Source: Zygnema cylindricum
Lineage: Eukaryota; Streptophyta; Zygnematophyceae; Zygnematales; Zygnemataceae
Reading direction: 5' to 3'
DNA: 64,000 bases
Assembly: GCA_037447655.1 (NCBI GenBank)
Contig: JBBHKE010000893.1
Location: 845,352 to 909,351, forward strand
Shown here: one piece after another, positions 12,300 through 23,671 of the stretch
Layout of the letters: each line of letters begins with the position of its first letter
How positions within the stretch are numbered: position 1 is the first letter of the stretch
The notes under the pieces: generated by a model
What the model was told of the DNA's origin: nothing
The model's input: only the letters and a program-made list of their open reading frames with translations
The model's database searches: none
Position numbers and translations under genes: made by a program

Positions 12300-12960
12300 G
12301 TGAGCAACGCCATGTACGACATCTAATCTATCGCCGCCGGGTGCAAAACGAAGGTATCCGGTTATCGAGGGAAGTTAAGTTTGACGAGTGTGGATAGGTT
12401 ACTGATGCCTCTCAATTACCTGCGACAACGATAACACGGAAAGATCCCATCGTTAGATACGTCTTCAAAGACTCTCCGACGACAAAATCCTTGCTCTATT
12501 ATGCATTTGCTACAGGGTTTTCTCTCCTTTCATGCAGTTTTCTAAGTTTTCGGTAGGATGAGAGGCTTTTCTGACTTGCAACTTCACACTCTCGTTTTTT
12601 TCAAAATTAACTTTCGATTAAAGTTAAAGGCTCCTGAATTTTGGCGTTTCGGTTTCGAGTTAATGAACGAGGCAAGAAATTGCAAGTCACAAAGCGAAAG
12701 ACAACAAGGCCGAATGCTTGTTGCCTTTCCAAATCTGTTTGGAGGATCGAACTCCACATCCCTTAGTCTTCGTGCAAAAACGATGGGACGGTGCCACACA
12801 ACAGATAGAAATGTCCTCCGACGCTCCGACAAACGCAACTGAAACCTTGAACAAACCTTGTTTGCGTTGGGCTTACGGGCTTTATACCTCCCTCCTTTGA
12901 CAAACTTCTCCATCTAACACCTCTATAGAATAGGGCGACCCAACATTAGGGTTTTCTAAT
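12300..12960. other. No feature seen
   Basis: Unique-looking sequence upstream of the uncharacterised minus-strand start. Short overlapping ORFs lack family signatures. Promoter elements for the minus-strand gene would lie here but none can be named. Confidence 0.4.
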
Positions 12961-12964
12961 CAAG

Positions 12965-15300
12965 AAAGGCCAACCCTAATCTCGTTTTTCTCCGGAAAAC
13001 GAGATTAGGGTTTCCCGATCTAACCCTAATCTCGTTTTTCGGGAATAACTACATTACGGGTTATGTTGGGCCGAGGTTTTTGGAAAAAGCCCCCAAAGAT
13101 GGCCTAGCCGGAGGAAACGTCTTTCTCCGCGATGTAAGGCCGCAAGAACGCTTCGGGCATAACGCCTTTGCATTAGCCTTAGGCCGGTCTTACTTCCCTC
13201 CCGGTATTGAGAGCTAACATCCGCAGGTATCAAAAAGTGTCAATGTGCGACTTACCGCAAATTTACACAAGCAAATGCGATAATACACTTTGTCAAATTT
13301 CGAACACGCACACAGATTTCGGTACTTGGCCGTTTTTTTTTTTTCTTCCTGTGACTCTTATTTCACGAAATTCAAGTACTTAGCCAAATTTCAAATTTTT
13401 TCGACGCCGTACAAGGTTTTTCATACTTAGCCGAATTTCCAAATTCACACCGGCTTTGGTACTTAGCCACATTTAGAGATTAGGGTTTCCAGATCATGCC
13501 GTCACAACCCTAATCTCGTTTTTCGCGAAAAACGAGATTAGGGTTATCTCGGTGATAACGGGCAACCCTAATTTCGCTTTGCGGATAACTTCGAGTAGGG
13601 TTATGTTGAGGCAATGGCTTCTATGTGCATAAAAGTTTTGCAAAGGCCCCATAGACGAACTAAGCGTCGTATGGAGGCCTCTTCCACAGCAAAAGGCAAG
13701 AAAAGTGCTCCCAAATGCTTGGGGCAAACACTTTTTTATTTGCCTAAAGCCGGTCATATGGTATCAAAAAGTGCCAAGGAGCGTCGGACATCAAATTTAC
13801 ACGAGAAGAACAAGATAGATCTCTTAGCAAAATTCCTAACACGTAAAAAGATTTAGATACTTGGCCTTTTTTTTTTTTCCCCCTTCCTGTGACTCTTATT
13901 TCACGAAATTCAAGTACTTAGCCAACATTCAAAGTTTTTCGACGCCGTACAAGGTTTTTCATACTTAGCCGAATTTCCAAATTCACACCGGCTTTGGTAC
14001 TTAGCCACATTTAGAGATTAGGGTTTCTAGATCATGCCGTCACAACCCTAATCTCGTTTTTCGCGAAAAACGAGATTAGGGTTATCTCGGTGATAACGGG
14101 CAACCCTAATTTCGCTTTGCGGATAACTTCGAGTAGGGTTATGTTGAGGCAATGGACTCTGATTGCACAAAAGTTTTGCAAAGGCCTGTGCAAAGAACAC
14201 CCCACACACACACAAAGGCCTCTTCCACAGCAAAAGGCCGGGAAAATGCGACAAGAATGCTTGGGGCAAACGCTTTTTCTTTGGCGTAAGGCCGGTATTA
14301 CTTCATCGAAATGACACAGGTTTCGGTACTTAACCATATTTCGAACTTTTCCGAATCGGCGTACAAGGACTCCGATACTTAGCCGTATTTACAAATTCAC
14401 ACAGGCTTTGGTACTTAGCCAAATTTTGAGATTAGGGTTTCACGATCATGCCGGGACAACCCTAATCTCGTTTTTCCCGAAAAACGAGATTAAGGTTGTC
14501 CTGGTCCTAACGGCCAACCCTAATCTCATTTTTCAAAAAAAATGCAAGAACGATTATGCTGAGGCAAAGGCCACTGATTGCACAAAAGAAGTTTTGCAAA
14601 GGCCTGTGCAAAGAACACCCCACACACACACAAAGGCCTCTTCCACAGCAAAAGGCCGCAAAAATGCGACCAAAATGCTTGGGGCAAACGCTTTTTTATT
14701 GGCCTAAGGATGGTCTTACTTCTCCGACATCACACTGGTTTCGGTACTTAGCCAAATTTCGAAGCCAACCTTGGGGCAAACGCCTCTCGGTTCTTTGAGC
14801 TACCATCTACATGGTATAAAAAAGTGTCGATGTGCGTCGGACCGCAAATTTACACGACACAAAAGAGATATAACACTTAGCCAAATTTCGAGGCATAACG
14901 AAAAATTTCTCAAATAAATGATAATTTTAAAATGTTATATTTGGGCCGAAAATGCTTTAGAGGAGGCCTAAGCGTCAATAAAAGGCTTCTTGCATAGCAA
15001 AAGGCAGGAAAAATGCGCCCAAAATGCTTGGGGCAAACGCCTTTGAACCGGCCTATCCAAGGTCTTACCTCTCCAAAATCACCACCTTGGGGCAAACGCC
15101 TTTGCACCGGCCTATCCAAGGTCTTACCTCTCCAAAATCACCGGCTTGGGGCAACGCCCTCCCAGTATTGAGACCTAAATCAACAGGGTATCAAAAAGTG
15201 ACAATGTGCGTCGGACCGCAATCTCAAAATGTTATATTTTGCCAGAAACAGCTCTAGAGGTCGCCTAAGCGTTAGTAAAAGGCTTCCAACATGGCAGAAT
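12965..15300. repeat. Satellite-like repeats with telomere-motif palindromes
   Basis: Four palindromes at about 12972-13012, 13506-13545, 14044-14083 and 14458-14497 contain AACCCTAATCTCGTTTTTCG followed by its reverse complement; the second and third are perfect over 40 bases. They are spaced 534, 538 and 414 bp. Between them recur GGTACTTAGCC, AAAGGCCTCTTCCACAGCAA and CTTGGGGCAAACGC. At 15028-15145 a 59-bp unit (CTTGGGGCAAACGCCTTTG..CAAGGTCTTACCTC) is tandemly duplicated. ORFs here are repeat-derived. Confidence 0.8.
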
Positions 15301-15308
15301 GCCGGAAA

Positions 15309-16062
15309 ATCGCACTCAAAATGCTTGGGGCAAACGCCTTTTCCATTGGCCTAACCGCGGTTCTACTCCTCCAAAATGACCGCCTTGGGGCAAACGCCAT
15401 CCAGTACTTAGGCGCTGCCATCTACACAGTATCAAAAAGGTCAAATGTGCGTCGGACCGCAAATTGACACCTCAAAAAAAAGATAGAACACTTAGCCAAA
15501 TTTTCGAAGATTTTTCAATACCGAAAAATGTAAAATACTATATCTCGGCCGGTATTTTGTGGAATTTATCTTGTGATAGCTCGTTCGAAAGATGAAATAA
15601 TTACCTACCCATTACGCTATAGTAAGCAAAATTCCTCTAAATACCGGAGGAGATATAGCATTTTAAATTTGCTGCAATACTACAAAATACTGCAAAATTT
15701 AAAATGCTATATCTCGGCCGGTATTTATTGGAATTCATCTTATTATAGCTTGTTGAGTAGGAAACTTTGTCATCTTTCGAACGAGCTATCATACGCTAAA
15801 TTCCACCAAATACCGGCCGGGATATAGTATTTTACAATTTTCAGTATTGAAAAATCTTCGAAAATTTGGCTAAGTGTTCTATCTTTTTTTTGAGGTGTCA
15901 ATTTGCGGTCCGACGCACATTTGACCTTTTTGATATAGTAGGGGGAGGAGTCCCTCAATACTCGGAGGGCGTTTGCCCCAAGGCGGTCAATTCGGAGAAG
16001 TAAGACCGCGCGGTTTCACTGGTGCAAAGGCGTTTGCCCCAAGCATTTTGGGAGCACGAAAT
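15309..16062. repeat. Large inverted repeat (~295-bp arms)
   Basis: The left arm 15309-15605 reappears inverted at 15768-16062. Both contain ATGCTTGGGGCAAACGCC, GACCGCCTTGGGGC, GGTCAAATGTGCGTCGGACC, GATAGAACACTTAGCC and TATATCTCGGCCGGTATTT in mirrored order, with a loop of about 160 bp that itself repeats part of the arm. It could be a foldback element or an inverted satellite junction. No coding sequence. Confidence 0.8.
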
Positions 16063-16244
16063 GATACAAAAACACTGGAAACTTGAAAATGCCATATTTC
16101 TGCCGTGGCTATTCGGATTTGAGCTTGTTATACCTCGTTCGAAAAAGGACCAAATTACCTACCCAACAAGCTATAATCAGCTGAATTCGGCCAAATTACG
16201 GCCGAAATATAGCATTTTGCATTTTGCAGTATTGAAAAATCTGC

Positions 16245-17405
16245 GAAATTTTTGCCAAGTACCGGAATCCGTGTACGCCGAGTCAGAATTTTCTGAAATT
16301 TGGCCGAGTACCGGAATCCGTGTACGCCGAGTCAGAAATGCTCGAAATTTGGCTAACTACCGGAATCCGTGTACGCCGAGTCAGAATTGCTCGAAATTTG
16401 GCTAAGTACCGGAATCCGTGTACGCCAAGTCATAATTTTCTGAAATTTGGCTAAGTACCGGAATCCGTGTTCGCCGAGTCAGAATTTTCTGAAATTTGGC
16501 TAAATACCGGAATCCGTGTACGCCGAGTTATAAATGATCGAAATTTGGCTAATTACCGGAATCTGTGTACGCCGAGCCAAAAATGCTCGAAATTTGGTCA
16601 AGTATCGGAATCCGTGTAGGCCGAGTCATGATTTTTCTGAAATTTGGCCAAGTACCGGAATCCGTGTACGCCGAGTCAAAAATGCTAAAAAATTGGCTAA
16701 GTACGAGAATCCGTGCACGCCGAGTAAATAACTGCTCGAAATTTGGCTATGTCTTGGAATCTGTGCACGTACCCAAACCCGTGATTTTCGATATTGGGGG
16801 CTTATAAAACCCAAACTTCAGATTTGGGATTAATACACAAACCCAAGGATATATTGGGGGCTTATAAAACCCAAAACCAAGAATTTCGAATTTGGTGATT
16901 AATACCCAAACCCGTGAATCTCGATATTGGGGATTATAAAACCCAAACTTCGGATTTGGGATTAATACCCAAACCCGTGAATCTCGATATTGGGGATTAT
17001 AAAACCCAAACTTCGGATTTGGGATTAATACCCAAACCCAAGGATATATTGGGGGCTTATAAAATCCAAACTTTGGATTTGGGATTAATACCCAAACCCA
17101 AGGATACATTGGGGGCTTATAAAACCCAAAACCGAGATTTTCGAATTTGGGATTAATACCCAAACCTGTGAATTTGGATATTGGGGTTTAAAAAACCCAA
17201 ACCCAAACTCCGAAATAGGCTATGTTGAAATCCGTGCACGCCGAGCCAAAAATGCTCGAAATTTGGCTAAGTACCTCAATCAGTGTACGCCGAGTTGAAA
17301 ACTTCGAAATTTTGGCTAAGTACCGGAATCCGTGTACGCCGAGTCAAAAATTTAAGAAGTTTGGCTCAGTACCGGAACCCGTGTACGCCGAGTCACACAA
17401 TTCTC
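16245..17405. repeat. ~55-bp tandem array interrupted by a ~62-bp tandem array
   Basis: 16245-16755 and 17220-17405 are tandem copies of a unit with GAAATTTGGCTAAGTACC and GGAATCCGTGTACGCCGAGT. 16757-17215 is a different tandem array with CCCAAACCCGTGAATCTCG, ATATTGGGGATTATAAAAC and TTGGGATTAATAC. The second array lies inside the first, so it was inserted into or amplified within it. No genes. Confidence 0.85.
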
Positions 17406-17410
17406 GAATG

Positions 17411-18020
17411 CTTGCAAATCGTTCGTTTTGCCAAAGCTTGGAAAGCGTTCGTTTGTTTTCCCCAAGCTTCGACAGCGTTCGTTTGTTTTCCCCAAGCTTA
17501 GAAAGAGTTCGTTTGTTTTCCCCAAGCTTGGAAAGCGTTCGTTTGTTTTCCCCAAGCTTGGAAAGAGCGTTTGTTTGTTTTCTCCAAGCTTGGAAAGCGT
17601 TCATTCGTTTTGCCCAAGCTTGGAAAGCGTTCGTTCGTTTTCCCCAAGCTTGGACAACGTTCGTTTGTTTTCCCCAAACTTGGAAGGCGTTCGTTTGTTT
17701 TCCCCAAGGTTGGAAAGCGTTCGTTTGTTTTTCCCAAGCTTGGAAAGTGTTCGTTCGTTTTCCCCAAGCTTGGACAGCATACGTTTGTTTTCCCCAAGCT
17801 TGGAAAGCGTTTGTTTGTTTTCCCCAAGCTTGGAAAACGTTCGTTTGTTTTCCCCAAGCTTGGACAGCGTTCGTTTGTTTTCCCCAAGCTTAGAAAGAGT
17901 TCGTTTGTTTTCCCCAAGCTTGGAAAGCGTTCGTTTGTTTTCCCCAAGCTTGGAAAGCGTTCGTTTGTTTTCCCCAAGCTTGGAAAGCGTTCGTTCGTTT
18001 TCCCCAAGCTTGGAAATCGT
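17411..18020. repeat. 30-bp tandem array, about 20 copies
   Basis: The unit is AAAGCGTTCGTTTG followed by TTTTCCCCAAGCTTGG, with a few substitutions (CATTCGTTTTG, ACAGCGTTCG). Because 30 is divisible by three and the unit lacks stops in most frames, ORFs of 170-220 codons open on both strands with a 10-residue period (FPKLGKRSFV, SPSLESVRLF, GKTNERFPSL). I treat these as artefacts. The array ends ~280 bp before the OTU-like ORF. Confidence 0.9.
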
Positions 18021-18296
18021 GTGTTGAGTAAGTTTGGTTTCTCTAAAGTTTATTTGTCATCTACGGGTGTCTTTTTAAAACCTCCTTGCAATCACTTTTT
18101 GTCTTCAGATTCAACAGCCATAAAAACCTTACTCCTTTGTCTAGCTCAGCGTTTGACATTTTGGATTCCTGCAAAGGTGCAACATAAACGAGCGCTATGG
18201 CGCAAATGGTTGTAGACAGAACCATCGTGGCAACTTCGGAAAGGCTTCCTTTCAACAAATTCCTGTGGGGAAGACTTACCCTTAAACCTTTAAACA

Positions 18297-19250
18297 TTGA
18301 AAGTACACAAAATTACACGTTGCCCAAAAAAATGTTATACGAAATCTGAAAAACAACAGGTTTCTGGTTGTTGCAGCTTGGAAGACGTAAGCATTAGTCC
18401 TCCGGGAGATGGTGACTGTTTTTTCTACGCATTGATTGAAGCCTTGCACTTGGACGTAGGAGAACACGATGCGTATCACTTGTGTTCTAAAGTTGGGATG
18501 GAAAAAGAGGCGAGAGAGCTAAGGAAGCAGGTTAGTCATGTGGCGTTGCAGATGCAACAAAATAACTTAATCCCTGCAGATATTGATTTATCTGACTTAA
18601 ATATAGAGAAAAGTCATGTGGTATTTCAGGTGTTGAAAGGGGCGGTTGTCGTGTTGGGGGGGTCTCTTTCGGGGTTCATGTACATCGAGGGCGAATTACA
18701 CGAAGTCGAAAGGCATATGAGAGAAAATGATCAAAGGGAAGCGTTGACCATAGTTTGGGACTCGAGTCATTATTACGTGTTTGTTAGAGGAATGAAAGGG
18801 AAGGTGAGGGCGTGTAAGACAGATAAAGGCATAATATTTGCCTCTTTCTTTCGCCACGCACAAAAACTATGCACAGAGGTGGTGACAGTGGTACCAGGTG
18901 ACATTGCATTTTTTGATGCTAATGCGGCTGAAAATCATGTTAGTGGAGAGCCAACTAAACACGTTGTCGAAGGTGCCACCCCTTCTCCTTTTCGATTAAT
19001 AGACTTTAAGCATCCATTTCTTTCACCCCAAACAAAATACACCAATGTTGAAGCCATTGCCGAATGTTGGCTGTATGAGCAACGCTACGGGAAAGAAAAG
19101 GGAACTTATGCACGAGATAAAGAGAGGAGCAATAGGAAAGCGTCATCTCTGCTGGCGTTACATGCAGCCTACGTGGAATTGTTAGAGTTACCACAGGATA
19201 AATGGAATGATGAGACTGAATATTTGACATACGATATTCCTTCTATATAA
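18297..19250 (+). CDS. OTU-family cysteine protease-like protein beside a piggyBac transposase
   Basis: The reading frame encodes up to 317 residues ending at TAA 19248-19250. The OTU deubiquitinase active-site signature is clear: PGDGDCFFYALIEAL with Cys near residue 41 (about 18417), and a candidate catalytic His in DSSHYYVF (about 18768). The OTU family hydrolyses ubiquitin-like linkages. There is no usable ATG before the motif; an acceptor-like GGTTGTTGCAG ends at 18376, so the start is probably in an upstream exon. The C-terminal part after the OTU core is unrecognised. The next ORFs on the same strand lead directly into a piggyBac transposase, suggesting the protease belongs to the transposon rather than the host. 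Alternatives are a host OTU gene by chance next to the transposon, or a retired fusion gene. Confidence 0.7.
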   Translation: MKVHKITRCPKKCYTKSEKQQVSGCCSLEDVSISPPGDGDCFFYALIEALHLDVGEHDAYHLCSKVGMEKEARELRKQVSHVALQMQQNNLIPADIDLSDLNIEKSHVVFQVLKGAVVVLGGSLSGFMYIEGELHEVERHMRENDQREALTIVWDSSHYYVFVRGMKGKVRACKTDKGIIFASFFRHAQKLCTEVVTVVPGDIAFFDANAAENHVSGEPTKHVVEGATPSPFRLIDFKHPFLSPQTKYTNVEAIAECWLYEQRYGKEKGTYARDKERSNRKASSLLALHAAYVELLELPQDKWNDETEYLTYDIPSI

Positions 19251-19265
19251 GCTTTGACGGAAAAA

Positions 19266-19570
19266 ATGAGAACTTTCAAAGTAAGGGGTGTAGGTGTAAA
19301 CTATGATGTGAAAGACATCACAGTATTGGCAGCAAGATCGGGCCATCCATCAAAATATACATATTCGATGATAAAAAACGCTTCCCGATGTTAGTAGAGA
19401 AGTATCACTCTTCGACCCTCTCTAATTACATCTCGTCGATCGTCCCTCCTAAGAGTTGGAAAAAAGTAATGCCCATCTCTTTGATAGAGTTCGAAGGAAA
19501 TTATTTCCCCTATCGCGGGCCAGAGATAACCAAAAACACTGGGAGGCTAACTCCTACAGTGAAAGCAAAG
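19266..19570 (+). pseudogene. Exon-like ORF between OTU and piggyBac parts (frameshifted)
   Basis: Two overlapping frames make one plausible product: MRTFKVRGVGVNYDVKD.. from 19266, continuing after a one-base frame change near 19345 as KIYIFDDKKRFPMLVEKYHS and on to ITKNTGRLTPTVKAK at 19570. A consensus donor (AAG/GTAATT) follows, and an acceptor (GAATGGCAG) ends at 19691; splicing this 121-bp intron joins in phase 0 to the acidic ORF that begins the piggyBac protein. I do not recognise the domain. It could be the N-terminal domain of the transposase or the end of the OTU protein. Confidence 0.45.
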
Positions 19571-19691
19571 GTAATTTTTTCTTACCTATGTGAAAAAGTA
19601 TGTAATATCACAAACAATCCAACATAAAACTTACAAACAATTCATCATAAAATCGGTATTAACATTGACATATGCTGGGTGTGAATGGCAG

Positions 19692-20389
19692 TCTCGGATG
19701 GCGGCGGAAGAAAAAAAGGCACAGGGATTGGAAGAAGGACCTTCCACAAGGCAAAGAAGAAGAGTTTGTACTGCAAGTAAAAAACCTCTAAAGGAGACAG
19801 TGAAAACAAAAGTGTTGCGGGAGAGTGATGAGGAAAACTCGGAGGAAAATGAATCGAAAGAGGACAATATAGAGAGTTTGGAGAAAACTACATTAGGAAG
19901 GAAATGCGACCGTCCCAAAAAGGTTCGAAGGGGGCCCAAACCCCGTCTGTCACCGAGTTTGGGAGGCCCAGACGAAAAAACTTCCCTTACAAACACCGAG
20001 GAAGACGAGGATGAATGGGATAGAAACGCCTTTAGCGTAGAGTGTGAAAGCATGTCGGAGGATGCTTCGTCAACGGACGAAGACCAAGAAAACGAAGATG
20101 AAGCGGGTGGAGAGTATTCGAGGGACTTGAAAAATGTGGATGAGTGGCTTCGACCCTTTCACTACTTGCAGAGCAAAATCACTTGGAATCGCCTGAAAAG
20201 TTTTGATCGGGAAGAGCGGCTCATAGAGGTAGAACGGCGGATACAGCTGCCAGAAAAACGAGAAGGTGGGGAAAGTGTTATTGATGGATGGTTGGAAAAG
20301 CACGGAAAAAACAGCCGCAAATATCTTCTTAGTGTTAACTCGCATCTTTTTTTTGGAAAAACTTTGTAAAACAATGTAACGCTTACGGG
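19692..20389 (+). pseudogene. piggyBac-type transposase, 5' half (split by retrotransposon)
   Basis: Encodes a Glu/Asp/Ser-rich N-terminus (typical of piggyBac proteins) followed by a more ordered segment ending NSRKYLLSVNSHLF. A one-base loss in the run of eight T at 20347-20354 shifts frame. In the other frame the sequence reads FVKQCNAYG to 20389, exactly at the gypsy insertion point. On the far side (32933) the frame resumes QENYALKLVAYH, so the two halves rejoin in frame across one copy of the ACGGG target duplication. Non-functional as it stands. Upstream exon and OTU ORF are on the same strand. Confidence 0.75.
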
Positions 20390-21349
20390 TGTAACAGTAA
20401 TAGCGGATCGAACTTGTTTATAAAAGGGTATTTAGGCGTTATGATTATAGATTACTAAATTTGGTAGACGTTCGTGAAAGAATCACGCGATTTGGAGTTA
20501 TATTTCAAAAGTTATAGCTATGGGTGTACTTAGGTGGCAGTGCGAGGTCTAAATAACAGGTGGGTATCATTGAAACGGGTTAAGGGTCAAATTGGTACCG
20601 AAATTTCGCGTGAACGTTTCATAAAGTTCTAATGAAACGTTCAGTATGCATGGTACTTCGTTTCGTACAATTTTTAGTACGAAACTTCACTTTCACTTAA
20701 GGGAATTTCGTAAGAAGTTTCGCGTCCAAAATTTGTGACGCACGATCGTGCAAAGTCGCGTTTCGTTTGGCGCGCGCTTTTGCACGTAAATGTTACGTAG
20801 TGAAACGTAGCGTTTGATTGGTTAATAAAGTGCTAAGTAGTTAGTAAGAGATTTCGCACGTTTTTGCATTGGTCAGTCCGAGTCCTTGCCAATCAATGAT
20901 TGGCCCAGGTAAAAGCCTGGAGCGTTGACTCTGGCCTGGCTAGTCCAGGGCGATGAGGGATAAATAGGGAAGTGTAAGAGGAGAGTAGACATCTTTTCCT
21001 TAGGAAAAATTTGTGGAAATTCCGGTTGATCTTGGTCCTGAGCGATTAATACCAAATTGGAGGAAAGGCATTTTGCATTTAAATCTCTTACTAACTAAAT
21101 AGTGTTTAAGTAGTCAAGAGATAGAATTATTAAGAGTGGAGGGTAGTGGAAAATACTTTAATAAGAAGGATTGAGCCACGAGGGCAAGAGACCAAGCTAA
21201 TGTTATGTGGACAAAAGCTTCTTCTAATTTAAAGTTGATCCTTATGTGAATGTTGTCCAATGTGGATGTGTATTTTCCAATGTGTGGAATGTGTGGTTGG
21301 AAATGTTTGTAGTAATGGGATTTTCTGTGAGGAAGGAGATCCTGTTACA
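20390..21349 (+). repeat. gypsy 5' long terminal repeat (960 bp)
   Basis: Starts TGTAACAG and ends CTGTTACA. Its last 178 bp (21172-21349) match 32755-32932 with about eight differences. A TATA-like GGATAAATAGGG near 20957 could be the promoter. Immediately followed by the PBS. The first ~780 bp have no counterpart at the 3' end. Confidence 0.8.
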
Positions 21350-21351
21350 TA

Positions 21352-21363
21352 TGGTATCAGAGC
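21352..21363 (+). promoter_or_regulatory. Primer binding site for initiator tRNA-Met
   Basis: TGGTATCAGAGC, two bases after the LTR end, is the usual plant retrotransposon primer site complementary to the 3' end of initiator methionine tRNA. It would prime minus-strand DNA synthesis. Confidence 0.9.
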
Positions 21364-22121
21364 TTTGGTTAGAAACTAGGGAGAATTTTGCTCACCCGAA
21401 AATCGATTGCCGTGACCGGTGAGGGTGCTCTAACTTGTGTCGGTAGAACCAGAATGAGAAGTGGTAGGGGGTTGGAGGGAAACTAAGTGACCACACTGCC
21501 AGCGGCCGCTGGTAAGATGTGGGGCGTGCTTAGGTCCTAAGGACTCAGGCGGGGTGGGCAGTGTAGCCACCGCTGAAGCTCACTCCAATTACCTAGAGGC
21601 CAAACAAACTTGCCTTCTCCTAGCAATGATTCATGTGTAGAGGGAGGGCTTGAAGCCATGAAGGGTGAGGATGTGAGGATTATAGGACAAAAGATCTTGA
21701 TGTAGTGGGAAAAAAGAAATTTGCTAATGGAGGAGAAAGAAAGTGGAGTACTTTACTTCTTCAAGAGCAAAGGAGTCCAGAAATGACTCAAAACTTTTCA
21801 AACACTAAATTGTTACCTTTGATTGATTTCAATTTTGCTGTTGCAAAATTTATGGTTAAATCTTACCTTTGAGAGCTTTCAATTTTGCTGTTGCAAAATT
21901 TGTGGGGAAATTTTTACCTTTGGTTTCAATGTTGGGAAATTGAAAATTCTGAATTTGTACAACTTACAGTCAATGTCTTTTTAATCTCCCAGATCTTGAT
22001 CTTTTCAAAGGATTTGTTAAGGAGAAGAAGTTTTGGATTGGAGCAATCTGAGGACTTCAAATTTGCAGCAAATTTCTTTGGGAAATTATACTCTAACTTT
22101 ACTTTTGCTTGATTTAATTGT
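21364..22121 (+). other. gypsy leader region
   Basis: No ORF of interest. Contains a diverged direct repeat (TTTCAATTTTGCTGTTGCAA at about 21826 and 21878). Leads to the gag ATG at 22127 or in-frame GTG at 22122. Confidence 0.6.
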
Positions 22122-23419
22122 GTGATAATGGAAAATTTTGCATGGAAACGTGAAATGGATAATGCTTTGAATGTGTTGAAGAAGCGAACTGTGAAATTGG
22201 TCAAAAGATTTAATAAACATGCTGCCGCTGTGGATGAAACCATTTCCGAATTGAAAAGTGAATTGAAAGTTGTTAAAGAAAATGGAAATGTTTCAAATGG
22301 GAAACTAGATGAACTTATTAACTTAATTCAGACCAACAATAATATGAATGACCAAAAGGGTGAGAGTAGTAAAAGAAATGCTTGTTTTAGGGAGGATGAT
22401 CATGTTAGACCTAAGAAGATAAGGGATCTGAAATTGTCTATTAGTGAGGCACCATCGTTTGATGGTAAGAGGATCGATGAGTTGGATGCTTGGATTTTTC
22501 ATATGGAGTATTATTTGGAGTCTAAAAATTGCGATCGTGATGATTACACTTCTTTTGCAGTTAGCTGTCTGAAAGGCGATGCTCAAATTTGGTATTATAC
22601 TCAGAGAAGGTCTACATTGATTCCTGATAATGCTGATTGGGAAACTTTTAAAACCGCGATCAAATCGCGTTTCTTGTTTGTCACTTTTAAATCCAGAATG
22701 GAAGAAAAGTGGTTAAATTGTAAGCAGACTGGATCTGTGAAGGATTATATTGTGGAATTTGACTCATCTAGCATTCATGTCATAGCTTTGACTGATGAAA
22801 TGGCTAAATTGCATTTCTTGAACTATTTGAATCCTATACTTAAATCAAAGCTAAAACATCAAAATTTTAATAATTTGAAGGAATTACAAGATAAGTCATT
22901 GGAATTAGAGGATTAGTTGGGGTATAATCAGGAAACTCGATCACTCAGGGGTAATTTAAATGAAGTATCATAGTGGGATGAGGAGGAATTTGTTGAAGAG
23001 GGTTTGAATGCTGGTTTGGTGAATAAGCAAAATATCTTCACGGGAATCAAAACGGTGGACATAGTGTTAATGCATGAAATAAATTTAACAATAGAGGGGG
23101 GTACATTAAAAGTCCTAAACCAAACATTAATGCCCAGAAGCCTAACCTTAACATCTTCACATGCACTATTTGTGAGAAAAAGGGTCATAGAGCATTTGAC
23201 TGTGCACAACTGAAAAAGATTAACTGTTATAACTGTGGAGAGGAGGGACATTTTAGTAGAGAGTGCATAAAACCCAAAAAAAAAGTCACTTGTTTCAAAT
23301 GCGGAGGTCCAGATCATTACGCTAAAGACTGTACAGATAAAGGTTCTCTAAAAACAACCGAAGTAAATGAAGGTCTCCAAGAGGATATTGCATTATATCT
23401 AGCTGAGCAAGAAGCCTAG
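22122..23419 (+). pseudogene. gag: gypsy gag (capsid and nucleocapsid)
   Basis: The first 264 codons encode a coiled N-terminus and a retrotransposon gag domain (DAWIFHMEYYLESKN, GDAQIWYYTQRR, KSRFLFVTFKSRMEEKW). The frame meets stops at about 22914 and 22970, then shifts. Downstream, three CCHC zinc knuckles (CTICEKKGHRAFDC, CYNCGEEGHFSREC, CFKCGGPDHYAKDC) lie at about 23158-23330, ending at TAG 23417. Gag forms the virus-like particle and binds the RNA. The copy is inactivated. Confidence 0.85.
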
Positions 23420-23671
23420 GAGGTGGGAAACGGAAAAGACTAACTGAAAGTCCTCAGTTGAGTCAACCGGATCCTGAAGTTAAAGAGTTAACTTTGGAGA
23501 GCAAATTAAACTAATGGAAAAGTTAGGATAGCTAAATTTATTATGATTCTCACTACACTGCATAGTTTAAAGAATCCTTCTGATGAAATTCTCAACAACA
23601 GACCTATGTTAGGACAGTTAAGTAATGATGACACCAAACACAGTTTGATTAGATTCGAATCATTAGTGGAA

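Noticed and set aside
17222-18215. Several 160-220-codon ORFs on both strands over the 30-bp array
   Set aside because: They exist only because the tandem unit is a multiple of three without stops; the same DNA is open in opposing frames and no start or splice context supports coding.
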